This document shows positions 1-8,805 of a DNA stretch of 39,506 bases, piece by piece; the stretch's first letter is position 1; every line of letters starts with the position of its first letter. The notes under the pieces are model-generated. The model had not been told where the DNA came from and did not search any database. It worked only from the letters and a program-made list of their open reading frames with translations. The stretch comes from DATDCV01 sp036524155. GTDB lineage: Bacteria > Verrucomicrobiota > Verrucomicrobiia > Limisphaerales > UBA8199. A program made the translations under genes and the position numbers. The stretch is from positions 1 to 39,506 of the forward strand of contig DATDCV010000279.1 of the NCBI GenBank assembly GCA_036524155.1. The letters are read 5' to 3'.

Positions 1-496
1 GGGGCCGAACGGGTCTTTTCTCTAAAACTCTCCAGGTAACTCCCACGTCAATGAGAGCCACCCAAAGGGGCTCTAAAACTTATCGCACAATTCAATTTTC
101 AATGAGCAGCGGGTGTCACCACCCGAAATTCTCTCACCCTCGCCACCGCTTATCCCCACCCCGATTGACCGCCACTTACTCCGATTTACCGCGATTGGCT
201 GAGGATTATTACCGCAGAAACCGAATCGATTCATGGGACCGATTTTCTGATTTCGGCGACAAAAAATCCGAGGAGCCGATTTAAAACTTCTACTTCGGCC
301 TCTCAGACCTTAGTTAAATTCGCAGCTCAGTCTATCCAAGCTGCGGTGGCTGTCAACAGTTTATTAGACTTTTTTTCGAGCCACTCGTTGCTCTCAGCAA
401 CGTGAGCATCTTAGCAGTCGAAAAAGGGGTGTCAACAGGTTTCTGAACTTTTTTTCAGGCCGGTTTTTGGACCTGAAAACGGTGGTGGAAGAGGCG
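1..496. other. Gene-free, lower-GC region upstream of the bioD 3' end
   Basis: No convincing gene is seen. The stretch has a lower GC content than the rest of the window and holds six CGATT pentamers between 162 and 281, a 7-bp inverted repeat (321-327 with 339-345), a 31-nt degenerate direct repeat (352-382 and 431-461), and an 8-bp-stem hairpin (452-459 with 472-479) just past the bioD stop. A single DnaA-box-like 9-mer, TTATCCCCA, lies at 150-158. The 77-codon open frame at 51-284 has no family resemblance and is not called. Origin, regulatory or repeat function is undetermined. Confidence 0.5.
352..461. repeat. Pair of 31-nt degenerate direct repeats
   Basis: Copy 1 is 352-382 and copy 2 is 431-461. 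Both begin GTCAACAG, share the core ACTTTTTTTC and end GCC, with 24 of 31 positions identical. Their starts are 79 nt apart. The T7 tract sits at the same offset in each copy. The second copy runs into a hairpin (452-479) downstream of bioD on the minus strand. The hairpin has no T-tract in the bioD direction, so it is not a standard intrinsic terminator. Confidence 0.6.
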
Positions 497-1252
497 TCAG
501 GACAGGAGTTTGTGGAGCGCAGGAGCCAAGCAGGCGGCGTGGGCACGAATCTGTTTTGGCGTTGTGGGAGCGGGGCGCAAGAAAGGCAACTGGAGAAGCG
601 GCACCGGCACGATGAGCTTTTTCAAGAGCCCGGGGTTGGAAGCGCAGGAAGCGTCGGGAAAGCGTGTGTTCATGAGCACGATAGAGGTGCAGCGAACCCG
701 GGCATTGCGCAGGGCCTGGAGTGTCAACAGCGTATGGTTGATGGTACCGAGCCGATTGAGGGCGACCACCAGGACCTCGCAGCGTAATCGCACGATGAGG
801 TCGAGCACATTGAACCTCTCTGCGAGGGGGACGAGGAGACCGCCGATGCCTTCAAGGAGCAGAGTTGGCGGCGGCAGAGCGTGAGGAACGTGCGTGGCGG
901 AACGTGGAGCGGGGAGCGCGGCGGATCTGGAGGCGAGCGTTTCCCGGACGAATCGGATGTGACGGAGGACGTCGCTGGGTCGGATGCCACTGGGGTGTTT
1001 GCGTGCGGCGGCGAGAGGCGCGAGAGGCTGGGCGAAGTGGAACGGGTTGATGTCGTCAAGGGCCAGGTCGCGGTCCTGTAGTTGGTGGAGAAGGCGGGCA
1101 TCGCTGCGGTCGCCGGAGCAGAAAGGTTTCAGGGCCAGCGAACGAAATCCAGACTGCCTCGAGTGGGCAAGGAGCAGTCCTGTCAGGAGCGTCTTGCCGA
1201 CGCCCGTGTCGGTGCCGGTGATAAAAAGCAGCCGGGTCGCGGAACGGCGCAT
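497..1252 (-). CDS. bioD: Dethiobiotin synthetase BioD
   Basis: BioD is a cytosolic enzyme that closes the ureido ring of dethiobiotin from 7,8-diaminopelargonate, CO2 and ATP, the penultimate step of biotin synthesis. The 251-residue protein has the family P-loop GTDTGVGKT at residues 13-21, the LALKPFCSGD segment that carries the substrate-binding lysine, and a later EGIGGLLVPL motif typical of BioD. Length is slightly above the usual 220-240. The ATG overlaps the stop of the upstream sugar kinase by one base (TGATG), so translation is probably coupled. No other bio genes are in the window, so the pathway must be completed elsewhere. The pairing with a PfkB kinase is unexplained. Confidence 0.9.
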   Translation of the reverse strand: MRRSATRLLFITGTDTGVGKTLLTGLLLAHSRQSGFRSLALKPFCSGDRSDARLLHQLQDRDLALDDINPFHFAQPLAPLAAARKHPSGIRPSDVLRHIRFVRETLASRSAALPAPRSATHVPHALPPPTLLLEGIGGLLVPLAERFNVLDLIVRLRCEVLVVALNRLGTINHTLLTLQALRNARVRCTSIVLMNTRFPDASCASNPGLLKKLIVPVPLLQLPFLRPAPTTPKQIRAHAACLAPALHKLLS

Positions 1253-2151
1253 CAGAAGCGGGTGAGCTTTTCGAGTTCCGCCACGCGCTGGTTAATCTGC
1301 GCGCGAGAAACGCTGTTGGTCCGCCGGAGGCCAAAGCCCTCGCAACAAAAGGAGGCGACGACGCTACCATAGACCATGGCGCGGCGAATATTGCGGTCGA
1401 TGGATCCACGGGCTTGAGCGAGGTATCCCATAATGCCGCCGACGAAGGAATCGCCGGCGCCAGTGGGATCGACGACGCGGCTAAGCGGGAAAGCAGGGCA
1501 GATAAAAAGGCCGCGGGGTCCGGAAAGGATCGAGCCGTGTGAGCCTTTCTTGACAATGACATATTCGGGTCCGAGCTGGTGCAGCTTCTTGAGGGCGGCC
1601 ATAAGATTGTCGTGCCTTGTCAACTGGTGCGCTTCGCTGTCGTTGAGGACGAACAGGTCGAGGCGTTTGATCAATTTCAGAAGGTCGGGCATTGCGATAT
1701 TGAGCCAGAGGTCCATGGTATCGGCGGCGACGAATCTGGGCCGCTGCATTTGGTCCAGGACATGGCTCTGGAGGGAGGGGGCGATATTGGCCAGCAAAAC
1801 GAAAGGAGTGTTGCGGTGGGACTCGGGCAAAGTGGGGGTGAAGGTTTCGAACACGCCGAGCTCGGTGAGCAAGGTGCGGCGGTTGTTCATGTTGAGCTCG
1901 TATTCGCCGGACCAATGAAAGGTCTTGCCGGAGAGAATTTGCAGGCCTTGGAGGTCGATGTGATGACGCCGATAAAGCTGGAGGTAGCGCTGAGGAAAGT
2001 CTTCACCGACGACCCCGACCAGTTTGACCGGAGCAAAAAAGCTGGCAGCAACGGCGGCATGGCTGGCTGAGCCGCCCAAAAGCCGGGGGTTTTCGGCGTT
2101 CGGCGTTTTGATGGAATCGAGGGCGGTGGACCCAACAATCAGGACACTCAT
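1252..2151 (-). CDS. PfkB-family sugar (ribokinase-like) kinase
   Basis: This is a cytosolic ATP-dependent kinase of the ribokinase/PfkB superfamily. From the ATG at 2151 it has 299 residues, the usual family length. Near the N-terminus is the glycine-rich LLGGSASHAAVAA sugar-binding segment (about residue 24). The C-terminal signature DPTGAGDSF is at 228-236, with the catalytic Asp at 234. The frame stays open to 2316, but the extra 55 residues precede the conserved MSVLIVGSTALD start and would run into the divergent gene at 2251, so the internal start is preferred. The substrate cannot be read from sequence; ribokinase-, fructokinase- and adenosine-kinase-like members all look like this. 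The stop overlaps the bioD start. Confidence 0.85.
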   Translation of the reverse strand: MSVLIVGSTALDSIKTPNAENPRLLGGSASHAAVAASFFAPVKLVGVVGEDFPQRYLQLYRRHHIDLQGLQILSGKTFHWSGEYELNMNNRRTLLTELGVFETFTPTLPESHRNTPFVLLANIAPSLQSHVLDQMQRPRFVAADTMDLWLNIAMPDLLKLIKRLDLFVLNDSEAHQLTRHDNLMAALKKLHQLGPEYVIVKKGSHGSILSGPRGLFICPAFPLSRVVDPTGAGDSFVGGIMGYLAQARGSIDRNIRRAMVYGSVVASFCCEGFGLRRTNSVSRAQINQRVAELEKLTRF

Positions 2152-2250
2152 GGGGGCGGAAAGTAGTAAAGGAGGTAAGGGGTAGCAATGGGAAACCGAC
2201 TGGAAAAAGCTGCCTTGACGTCGGCGGACTGATGCGACCAGAGTCAGGGC

Positions 2251-2763
2251 ATGTACAAAATCATCGGGGCGGACGGCAAGGAGTACGGGCCCATTTCGGA
2301 GGAGATTTTGCGGCAATGGATCGCGGAGGGCCGCGCCAATGGGTCGAGCAAGGTGCTGCCGGAGAACAGCCCCGAGTGGAAGATGCTGGGTGAGTTGCCC
2401 GAGTTCGCAGCCACGCTGAGCGTGCCAGCGACTCCCGTAGCCCCGGTCCCGGCGCCGCTGAGCTCGTCTCCGGGACCGCGCCGGACGAACCCGCTAGCCG
2501 TTACGGGCCTGATACTGGGGATTCTGTCGGTGACCATTGGGCTGTGCTGCTGCAGTGGTTTTCCATTCAGCCTTTCCGGGGCAATTTGCTCGGGGATCGC
2601 TTTGTCACAGATTGGCCGGAACCCGCAGCAAGAAGGGCGGGGAATGGCGGTCACAGGCCTGGTGCTTTCGATCGCGGGGCTGCTGCTCGGGGTCGTCCTC
2701 GTTGTTCTATATGGCGTGGTCGCGAGTGTACCGGACGTGATGCGAAAAATACAGAACCTGTAG
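2251..2763 (+). CDS. GYF-like / DUF4190 small membrane protein
   Basis: A 170-residue protein of unknown function. Residues 1-50 form a GYF_2/DUF4339-type domain, recognised by the YGPISEEILRQWIAEGR pattern, which in this family probably binds proline-rich peptides. A proline/alanine-rich linker (about 58-80) follows. Residues about 84-155 are a DUF4190-like segment with two hydrophobic helices separated by a glycine-rich loop with the usual AICSGIALSQIGR and GMAVTGLVLS motifs. It is divergently oriented from the sugar kinase with about 100 bp between, and is followed 11 nt later by a DUF2752 protein, a combination common in Verrucomicrobiota and Planctomycetota. A membrane-assembly role is only a guess. 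Confidence 0.8.
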   Translation: MYKIIGADGKEYGPISEEILRQWIAEGRANGSSKVLPENSPEWKMLGELPEFAATLSVPATPVAPVPAPLSSSPGPRRTNPLAVTGLILGILSVTIGLCCCSGFPFSLSGAICSGIALSQIGRNPQQEGRGMAVTGLVLSIAGLLLGVVLVVLYGVVASVPDVMRKIQNL

Positions 2764-2774
2764 TGGGCGCCGGC

Positions 2775-3161
2775 ATGCCTGGTTGGCAAAGCAATTCGCA
2801 GCGGCTGGTGTGGATCGTTCTTGGACTCGCCGCGGCTGGAGGGAGCGCGGTTCTATACTGGTTTGACCCGACTCAGTTTGGGTTTTATCCGGTTTGCGTG
2901 TTTCACCGGACGACCGGTTTGCTGTGTCCCGGCTGCGGCGGTTTGAGAGCTTTGCACCAGCTTTTGCACGGTCACGTGACGGCGGCGTTCCGCCTGAACG
3001 CGCTGCTGGTAATTGCGTTACCGCTCGCCGGCGCGGCCGGCCTGCGGCTGCTGATCGGCCGGCTGCGTCACCGGCCGGGCCGGCTCGAGGTCCGGCCTTT
3101 ATGGATATGGATCGGCGCAGCAGCACTGGTGGCGTTCGGCATTGGAAGGAACGTGCTGTAG
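2775..3161 (+). CDS. DUF2752 membrane protein
   Basis: A 128-residue protein of the DUF2752 family, function unknown. The signature FYPVCVFHRTTGLLCPGCGG is present at about residues 36-55, with Cys-rich TGLLCPGCGGLRA followed by a conserved His-containing segment (LHQLLHGHV). Hydrophobic segments lie near residues 10-30, 68-86 and 108-125, so it is an inner-membrane protein. The ATG at 2775 is chosen because the in-frame extension back to 2544 lies entirely inside the preceding gene. The gene starts 11 nt after that stop and the two are probably cotranscribed. Confidence 0.8.
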   Translation: MPGWQSNSQRLVWIVLGLAAAGGSAVLYWFDPTQFGFYPVCVFHRTTGLLCPGCGGLRALHQLLHGHVTAAFRLNALLVIALPLAGAAGLRLLIGRLRHRPGRLEVRPLWIWIGAAALVAFGIGRNVL

Positions 3162-3337
3162 CCGGCAGGCAGGAATCGGAACGGCCTCGGACTTGGCGAC
3201 AAAGGCGATTGGCGGCAGAGCGGGGCCATGCGACCGACCAGGGGCAGAGAGGGGCGGGATGCCTGTCGGACGAGACGGTTGCCACCAGACTGTGGCGGAT
3301 TTAGTTTCAATGAGATTTTGGGAAGCAAAGGAAAACT

Positions 3338-4330
3338 ATGAAAGCAGCTTACATCACTCAGACAGGGCCGCCGGCGGTCATCATCTACGGCGATTTGCCA
3401 GAACCGAAGCCCTCGCGCACACAATGCCTGGTGAAGGTTGGCGCCGTGGACGTGAACCCGATTGATACCTACGTGCGCAGCGGGATGATCCCGGCGAAAC
3501 TGGCGTTTCCGTTTATTGTGGGGCGCGACCTGGCGGGGACGATTCTGGAGGTGGGAGCGGGTGTTAAGCGATTCAAGGCCGGTGACCGGGTCTGGGCCAG
3601 CAACCAGGGGACGGCAGGACGGCCGGGTACGTTTGCGGAACTGGCGGCGGTGGACGAGCGCTGGCTGTATCCGACGCCCGCGGGGGTCGGCGATGACGAG
3701 ATCGTCGCACTGTCGCTGGTGGCGATCACGGCCCACCTCGGGCTGGTGCGCGACGCGCGCCTTCGGGCGGGGGAAGTGCTGTTCGTAAACGGCGGTGCGG
3801 GGGGGGTAGGCTCAAGCGTGGTGCAAATGGCGAAGATAATTGGGGCGCGGGTGATCACCACGGCGGGCAATGAGCACAAAGGCGGGATTTGCCGGGAGTT
3901 GGGAGCGGACCTGGTTGTAAATTACCAGACCGAGAATGTGGACGAGGCGATTCGGCGGTTTGCTCCAGAGGGTGTCAACGTTTGGTGGGAGACGCTCCGC
4001 GAGCCGAACTTCGAGCGGACGATCCCGCTGCTGTCGCTGGGCGGACGGATGGTGGTAATGGCCGGGCGCGACGCCCGGCCGACGTTCCCGGTCGGGCCGT
4101 TTTATGTGAAGGACTGTTCCCTGTACGGTTTCGCGATGTTCAATGCGTCGGCTCGCGAGCAGCGGACGGCAGCCGCAGACATAAACGAGTGGGCGGGGGC
4201 AGCCCGGCTCAAGGCCCGCATCGACCGAGTGCTGCCGCTGGAGCGGACGGCAGAAGCGCACCAACTGCAGGAGGAGAGCACGGTCCAGAAGAAGAGCATC
4301 CTGGCGGGGAAGATAGTGCTGAGGCCCTGA
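3338..4330 (+). CDS. Zinc-independent MDR family NAD(P)H:quinone oxidoreductase-like protein
   Basis: A 330-residue cytosolic medium-chain dehydrogenase/reductase. It has the N-terminal GroES-like domain, with VNPIDTYVRSG and FIVGRDLAGTILEVG at about 39-73, and a Rossmann domain with the NAD(P)-binding motif GGAGGVGS at 152-159. The zinc-ligand cysteines of alcohol dehydrogenases are absent, which fits the quinone oxidoreductase (QOR/zeta-crystallin) branch that reduces quinones or enones with NADPH. A good ribosome-binding sequence (AAAGGAAA) stands just before the ATG. It sits alone: 176 bp follow the DUF2752 gene and 265 bp precede the beta-galactosidase, with no obvious partner. The exact substrate cannot be assigned. 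Confidence 0.85.
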   Translation: MKAAYITQTGPPAVIIYGDLPEPKPSRTQCLVKVGAVDVNPIDTYVRSGMIPAKLAFPFIVGRDLAGTILEVGAGVKRFKAGDRVWASNQGTAGRPGTFAELAAVDERWLYPTPAGVGDDEIVALSLVAITAHLGLVRDARLRAGEVLFVNGGAGGVGSSVVQMAKIIGARVITTAGNEHKGGICRELGADLVVNYQTENVDEAIRRFAPEGVNVWWETLREPNFERTIPLLSLGGRMVVMAGRDARPTFPVGPFYVKDCSLYGFAMFNASAREQRTAAADINEWAGAARLKARIDRVLPLERTAEAHQLQEESTVQKKSILAGKIVLRP

Positions 4331-4595
4331 AGAAGGGAAGGTCACGAACAGGGCGGTCCGGATCTGGTCTCCCCAAGGCCTGCGCTGAATGGGGCGCCGG
4401 GTGAACAACAGGCTGGCGCCAGGTTTTGGGGATCCGTTTTTGTTTTTGCAAGCCAGGAGCAGGCCCGGGAGGGGGAATAACGGCGAACACGGCTCTCGAC
4501 TTGCGAGTGTAGTTTGTGACAATAGCGGCACGGGCGGGAGGCGGGCTGCCGCAGGCGTCCCGACGCCGCGCCGCCTGGACTCAACGAACCACGTT

Positions 4596-7500
4596 ATGAA
4601 GAACACACAGATCGGAGCCGTAACCTGGGTTATGGGGCTGTTGGCATTCATCGGAGCCGCTTGGCCGGCGGCAGCGCAGGAGCGGAAGGAATGGCAGGAC
4701 CCGAAGCTCACCGGGGTGAACAACCAACCGGCGCACGCGACGATGATCATCTGCCCGGATACACAAACCGCGCGGAGCATCCGGTGGGCGAGCAACGCTG
4801 AGCGCGCGAAGTCGCCTTTTTACCAGCCGCTCGACGGGGAGTGGAAGTACCATTTCGCCCCGAACCATGCGGGACGCGTGCCCGAGTTCTGGAAGCCCGA
4901 CTTCGACGACAGCAAGTGGGCTCTGATCCCGGTGCCGTCGAACGTCGAGATGCTCGGGCACGGCGTGCCGATTTACGTCAACATCCGCTATCCGTGGATG
5001 AGCAAGCCCAACCCGCCATTCGTGCCCGAGGACGATCCCAATAACACGGTGAATTCCTACCGGCGGACGTTCACCGTTCCAACTGATTGGGCCGGACGGC
5101 GCGTCTTTATTACTTTCGACGGGGTTAACTCTTTCTTCTTTCTTTGGGTCAACGGGCAGAAAGTCGGGCTGGGCAAGGACAGCCGGACGCCGGTCGAATT
5201 CGATATCACGGAGTATTTGAAGGCCGGTGAGAACCTGTTGGCGGTGGAGAACTTCCGCTGGTGCGACGGCTCGTACCTGGAAGACCAGGACATGTGGAGG
5301 ATGAGCGGGATTTTCCGCGACGTGTATTTGTGGTCGCCACCCAACGTCCACGTGCGCGACATTGAAAACCGAGTGGAATTAGACGAGCAATACCGCGACG
5401 CCGAGGTCCACGGCACGGTGCGGCTGGTTAATTACGGCAAAGAAACGGCGACAGTAATCCTGCATCCGACGGTGCTCGACCCGGCCGGCAACGAAGTGAT
5501 GTCGCCCCGAGTCGAAAAGACTGTCGGTGCGGGGGAGGAAATTACGGTCGAAGGCCGGGCGCCGTTTTTGAACCCGTTGAAGTGGTCGGCAGAGACCCCG
5601 AATTTGTACAAGTTGCTATTGGCGGTCGAGGAGCCTTCGGGGAAGGTGCTGGAGGTGATCCCCATCAATCTCGGGTTCCGGAAGGTCGAGATCCGCGAGG
5701 GCAGTTTGTTGGTGAACGGTCAGCGGATACTGGTCAAGGGAGTCAACCGGCACGAGATCGATCCCGACCGTGGCCAGGCAGTCCCGATCGAGACGATGGA
5801 AAAAGACATCCAGGTAATGAAGCAGTTCAACGTAAACACCGTTCGCTGCTCGCATTACCCCAACCAACCAGCCTGGTACGACCTGTGTGATCGCTATGGG
5901 ATTTATTTAATCGACGAGGCGAATGTCGAAAGCCACGGCATGGGTTACGGCAAAGAGACGCTGGCGAAAAACCCCGACTGGGCAGATGCGCACATGGACC
6001 GCACGGTGCGGATGGTCGAACGCGACAAGAACCATCCTTCGGTGATCATCTGGTCGCTGGGCAACGAGGCGGGGGACGGTCCGAATTTCGAGGCGACATC
6101 GAAATGGATTCACCTGCGAGACTCCAGCCGTCCGGTGCACTACGAACAGGCTGGATGGAAGGCGCACACCGATATCATCTGCCCGATGTATCCGCATCCG
6201 CGTGAACTGGCAAAGTACGCCGCGGAGAAGCGGGAGCGGCCCTACATCATGTGCGAGTACGAGCATGCGATGGGCAACGGTTCCGGGGATTTCTGGTCCT
6301 ACTGGAACCAAATTTACAGCAAGCCCTATCTGCAAGGGGGTTCGATTTGGGACTGGGTCGACCAGGGACTCCGGCAGCCGCAGGGGACGTTGCCTTTTGC
6401 CCACGTCCAGAAGGTAAAGGCCGGGGACAAGACTTTCTGGGCCTACGGCGGCGACTTCGGCCCGGCGGGCACGCCGAGCGACGACAACTTCTGCTGCAAC
6501 GGGCTGGTCACACCCGACCGCGAGCCACATCCCGGCGCGTGGTATGTGAAACACGTCTACCAATACATACACTGCAAACCTGTTGACCTCGCGGCCCGCA
6601 CGGTCGAGGTGAAGAACTGGTACCAGTTCACGAACTTGAAGGAGGTCGCCACGGGCCGATGGGCGCTCAAGGCTGACGGGAGAGAGATTCAGTCCGGCAC
6701 ACTGCCGGACTTGGACGTTGCCGCGGGCGCTGCCACTCAGGTTTCCCTGCCGGTCAAGAAGTTCAAGCCGGAACCGGGTGTCGAGTACTTCCTCCACCTT
6801 GGCTTCACGTTGAGACAAGACCAGCCCTGGGCGAAAGCGGGCCACGAAATCGCCTGGGACGAATTCAAGCTGCCGGACACCGCGTCCGCGCCCGCGGCCC
6901 GAACGGAGCGCGGACGGGCCTCGAAGTTGACACAAGATGCAGCGCAAATTGCAGTCAGCGGCAAGGACTTCGAAGTGAAGTTTGACAAGGCGTCGGGCGC
7001 GCTCAAGTCGTGGCGCTACAAGGGCACAGAACTCATTCACACCCCATTGCGGCCGGATTTCTGGCGCGCGGAAACCGACAATGATCGGGGCCGAAACATG
7101 AGCCGTTCGCAGGGAATCTGGCGCACTGCTCATGAAGAAGCCCAATGCGCCAGGTGCACCAGCGAGGTCCAACCGGCCGCCCGGTCAGTGATGGTCACCA
7201 TAGTGCAGAACCTGCCCAAGGTGGGGGCGGAGTGGGAGACTGCCTACACGATTTACGGCAGCGGTGAAATCGCAGTGCGGGCCCGTTTCAAGCCATCCAA
7301 CACTGATCTGCCGAAGCTCGTTCGCCTGGGGATGCAGATGAGTCTGCCCGCGGGTTTCGAGAAGGTCACCTGGCTTGGCCCGGGGCCGCAGGAAAGCTAC
7401 GCCGACCGTAAGGACGCCCCAATCGGCGTTTATTCAGGAAAGGTCGACGATCAATTTTTTGCCGACTACACCGAGCCCGGCGAGACCGGTAACAAGGCCG

Positions 7501-7811
7501 ACGTCCGCTGGCTGGCCCTGGCGAACTCGAAAGGCATCGGCCTCCTGGCGATGGGCGAGCCGGTGCTCAGCGCGAACGCTTTGCATTATGGCACGGCTGA
7601 CCTGAATGCCGGAAAGCATGCATTTCAGTTGCCGCGGCGCGATTACATCACGCTCAATCTCGACCTCATCCAACAGGGCGTGGGCGGCGATGACAGTTGG
7701 GGCGCCTGGCCGCACGATGAATTCCTGATTCCCTGCAAGGAGTGTTCCTACGGGTTCCGCCTCCGGCCGTTGGACGCGGGCCAGGACCCTGCCAAACTGG
7801 CGCGCGAGTAG
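4596..7811 (+). CDS. Exported GH2 beta-galactosidase (LacZ-type)
   Basis: A 1071-residue LacZ-type glycoside hydrolase expected to release terminal beta-galactose from oligosaccharides by a retaining mechanism. Domains in order are a signal peptide (about 1-27, ending AAWPAAA), GH2 N-terminal sugar-binding domain, Ig-like domain, TIM barrel (about 330-620), Bgal-4-like linker domain and a C-terminal small-chain domain. The acid/base is Glu491 in GNEAGDG. The nucleophile is Glu554 in the CEYEHAMGN motif, equivalent to E. coli LacZ Glu537. The conserved VRCSHYPNQPAWYDLCD and IDEANVESHG segments are present. The ATG at 4596 is chosen because it begins a signal peptide, whereas the frame is open back to 4389 without one. 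The leader peptide implies a periplasmic or outer-surface enzyme, unlike cytosolic LacZ. Confidence 0.93.
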   Translation: MKNTQIGAVTWVMGLLAFIGAAWPAAAQERKEWQDPKLTGVNNQPAHATMIICPDTQTARSIRWASNAERAKSPFYQPLDGEWKYHFAPNHAGRVPEFWKPDFDDSKWALIPVPSNVEMLGHGVPIYVNIRYPWMSKPNPPFVPEDDPNNTVNSYRRTFTVPTDWAGRRVFITFDGVNSFFFLWVNGQKVGLGKDSRTPVEFDITEYLKAGENLLAVENFRWCDGSYLEDQDMWRMSGIFRDVYLWSPPNVHVRDIENRVELDEQYRDAEVHGTVRLVNYGKETATVILHPTVLDPAGNEVMSPRVEKTVGAGEEITVEGRAPFLNPLKWSAETPNLYKLLLAVEEPSGKVLEVIPINLGFRKVEIREGSLLVNGQRILVKGVNRHEIDPDRGQAVPIETMEKDIQVMKQFNVNTVRCSHYPNQPAWYDLCDRYGIYLIDEANVESHGMGYGKETLAKNPDWADAHMDRTVRMVERDKNHPSVIIWSLGNEAGDGPNFEATSKWIHLRDSSRPVHYEQAGWKAHTDIICPMYPHPRELAKYAAEKRERPYIMCEYEHAMGNGSGDFWSYWNQIYSKPYLQGGSIWDWVDQGLRQPQGTLPFAHVQKVKAGDKTFWAYGGDFGPAGTPSDDNFCCNGLVTPDREPHPGAWYVKHVYQYIHCKPVDLAARTVEVKNWYQFTNLKEVATGRWALKADGREIQSGTLPDLDVAAGAATQVSLPVKKFKPEPGVEYFLHLGFTLRQDQPWAKAGHEIAWDEFKLPDTASAPAARTERGRASKLTQDAAQIAVSGKDFEVKFDKASGALKSWRYKGTELIHTPLRPDFWRAETDNDRGRNMSRSQGIWRTAHEEAQCARCTSEVQPAARSVMVTIVQNLPKVGAEWETAYTIYGSGEIAVRARFKPSNTDLPKLVRLGMQMSLPAGFEKVTWLGPGPQESYADRKDAPIGVYSGKVDDQFFADYTEPGETGNKADVRWLALANSKGIGLLAMGEPVLSANALHYGTADLNAGKHAFQLPRRDYITLNLDLIQQGVGGDDSWGAWPHDEFLIPCKECSYGFRLRPLDAGQDPAKLARE

Positions 7812-7823
7812 CCAGTGGTTCAG

Positions 7824-8720
7824 TCAGATCCGGGAGGAAGTCACGTCTTTCGCCGACTGCAAGAATCGCGCGGCCGGCGGAGTCAGGCCGTCCTTGGGCC
7901 AGGCGGCACCAACCACCAGAGGTTCCGGCGCGGGGGAGAGGGGTATGAGTTTGAGGCGAGGCCCGGCAGTACAGGAGAAGGAATCCGGAACCACCGCGAC
8001 GCCTGAGCCGGACTCGATGGCGGCCACCAGGCTGGCAGCGCTATCGTGTTCCTCAACGACTCCGACGGCGGGCCGGACGGTTGCGAACAGAGCGTCCAGG
8101 TACTCGTGGTACTCCGGGTAGTCTTTGCGGGTAAAAGCTACCAACGGTTCGGCAGCGACCTGCTTGAGTGCAACCGAGTGGAGGCGAGCGAACGCATGGT
8201 TGGGAGGCACAGCGAGGCGCATCGCGTCCCGCGCGAGTCCCTCGAAACGCAGGCCGCGCAACATGGCCCGGCTCGGCTGCACGAGGAACGCGATCTCCAG
8301 TTTGCCCTCTCGCAGGCCGGCCAGCATTTCCTCAGTCGACAAATCATGCAGCTTCACCCGCACGTTATTTGCACGAGCTTGGAACGCGCGCAGGGTGGGC
8401 GGCAGGATCCGGACGGTGGGCGATGGAGCATAACCGACATGAAGCTCGGTGCGGCCGCCCTGGGCGACGCCGCGAGCCGCTGTGACGGCCTCTTGCGCGC
8501 GTTGGAGCACGGCCCGCGAGCCTACCAGAAAGGTCCGTCCGGCCTCGGTCAGGCGTACGGATTTTGCGGTCCGCTCGAACAAGGGGAAACCGAGTTCGTC
8601 TTCGAGGTCGCGGATCTGCCGACTTAACGCGGGCTGCGAGAGGTGGAGCTTGAGCGCGGCCCTGGAGACATTCTCGGCCTCAGCCACGGCGGTGAAATAC
8701 CGGAGATGGCGTAATTCCAT
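7824..8720 (-). CDS. LysR-family transcriptional regulator
   Basis: A 298-residue LysR-type regulator of standard length. Residues 1-60 are the winged helix-turn-helix (MELRHLRYFTAVAEAENVSR, then LHLSQPALSRQIRDLE), and about 90-290 form the periplasmic-binding-protein-like effector domain. It is divergent from the pirin gene at 8806 with 85 bp between, the classic arrangement for a LysR protein controlling its neighbour and itself. The 3' end converges on the beta-galactosidase with a 12-nt gap. The effector is unknown; members close to CatM/BenM often sense aromatic or small organic acids, but that is only family background. Confidence 0.92.
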   Translation of the reverse strand: MELRHLRYFTAVAEAENVSRAALKLHLSQPALSRQIRDLEDELGFPLFERTAKSVRLTEAGRTFLVGSRAVLQRAQEAVTAARGVAQGGRTELHVGYAPSPTVRILPPTLRAFQARANNVRVKLHDLSTEEMLAGLREGKLEIAFLVQPSRAMLRGLRFEGLARDAMRLAVPPNHAFARLHSVALKQVAAEPLVAFTRKDYPEYHEYLDALFATVRPAVGVVEEHDSAASLVAAIESGSGVAVVPDSFSCTAGPRLKLIPLSPAPEPLVVGAAWPKDGLTPPAARFLQSAKDVTSSRI

Positions 8721-8732
8721 GCGGCCGTTAGT

Positions 8733-8747
8733 ATACCTTTTGGTTAT
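8733..8747. promoter_or_regulatory. Candidate LysR operator between the regulator and pirin genes
   Basis: The divergent 85-bp gap contains ATAC-N7-TTAT (8733-8747), one base from the ATAC-N7-GTAT consensus used by CatM/BenM-type LysR proteins, with an inner ACC-N4-GGT dyad. It lies 12 bp from the LysR start codon and about 60 bp from the pirin start. It is a match to a short consensus and has not been tested. Confidence 0.4.
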
Positions 8748-8805
8748 GCTTAGTCAAGAAACATGATCTTTCTCAGAGAGGCGCGGCGTGTGGCAGGGTA
8801 GGGCC

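Noticed and set aside
150..158. DnaA-box-like TTATCCCCA as evidence of a replication origin
   Set aside because: A single one-mismatch 9-mer without a cluster of boxes or a neighbouring dnaA is not enough.
51..284. 77-codon open frame in the lower-GC region
   Set aside because: No recognisable family, signal peptide or ribosome-binding site. Repeated CGATT motifs better explain the sequence.
5907..7172. Long 421-codon open frame opposite the beta-galactosidase
   Set aside because: It is the antisense of a gene with complete catalytic motifs; long antisense frames are expected at this GC content.
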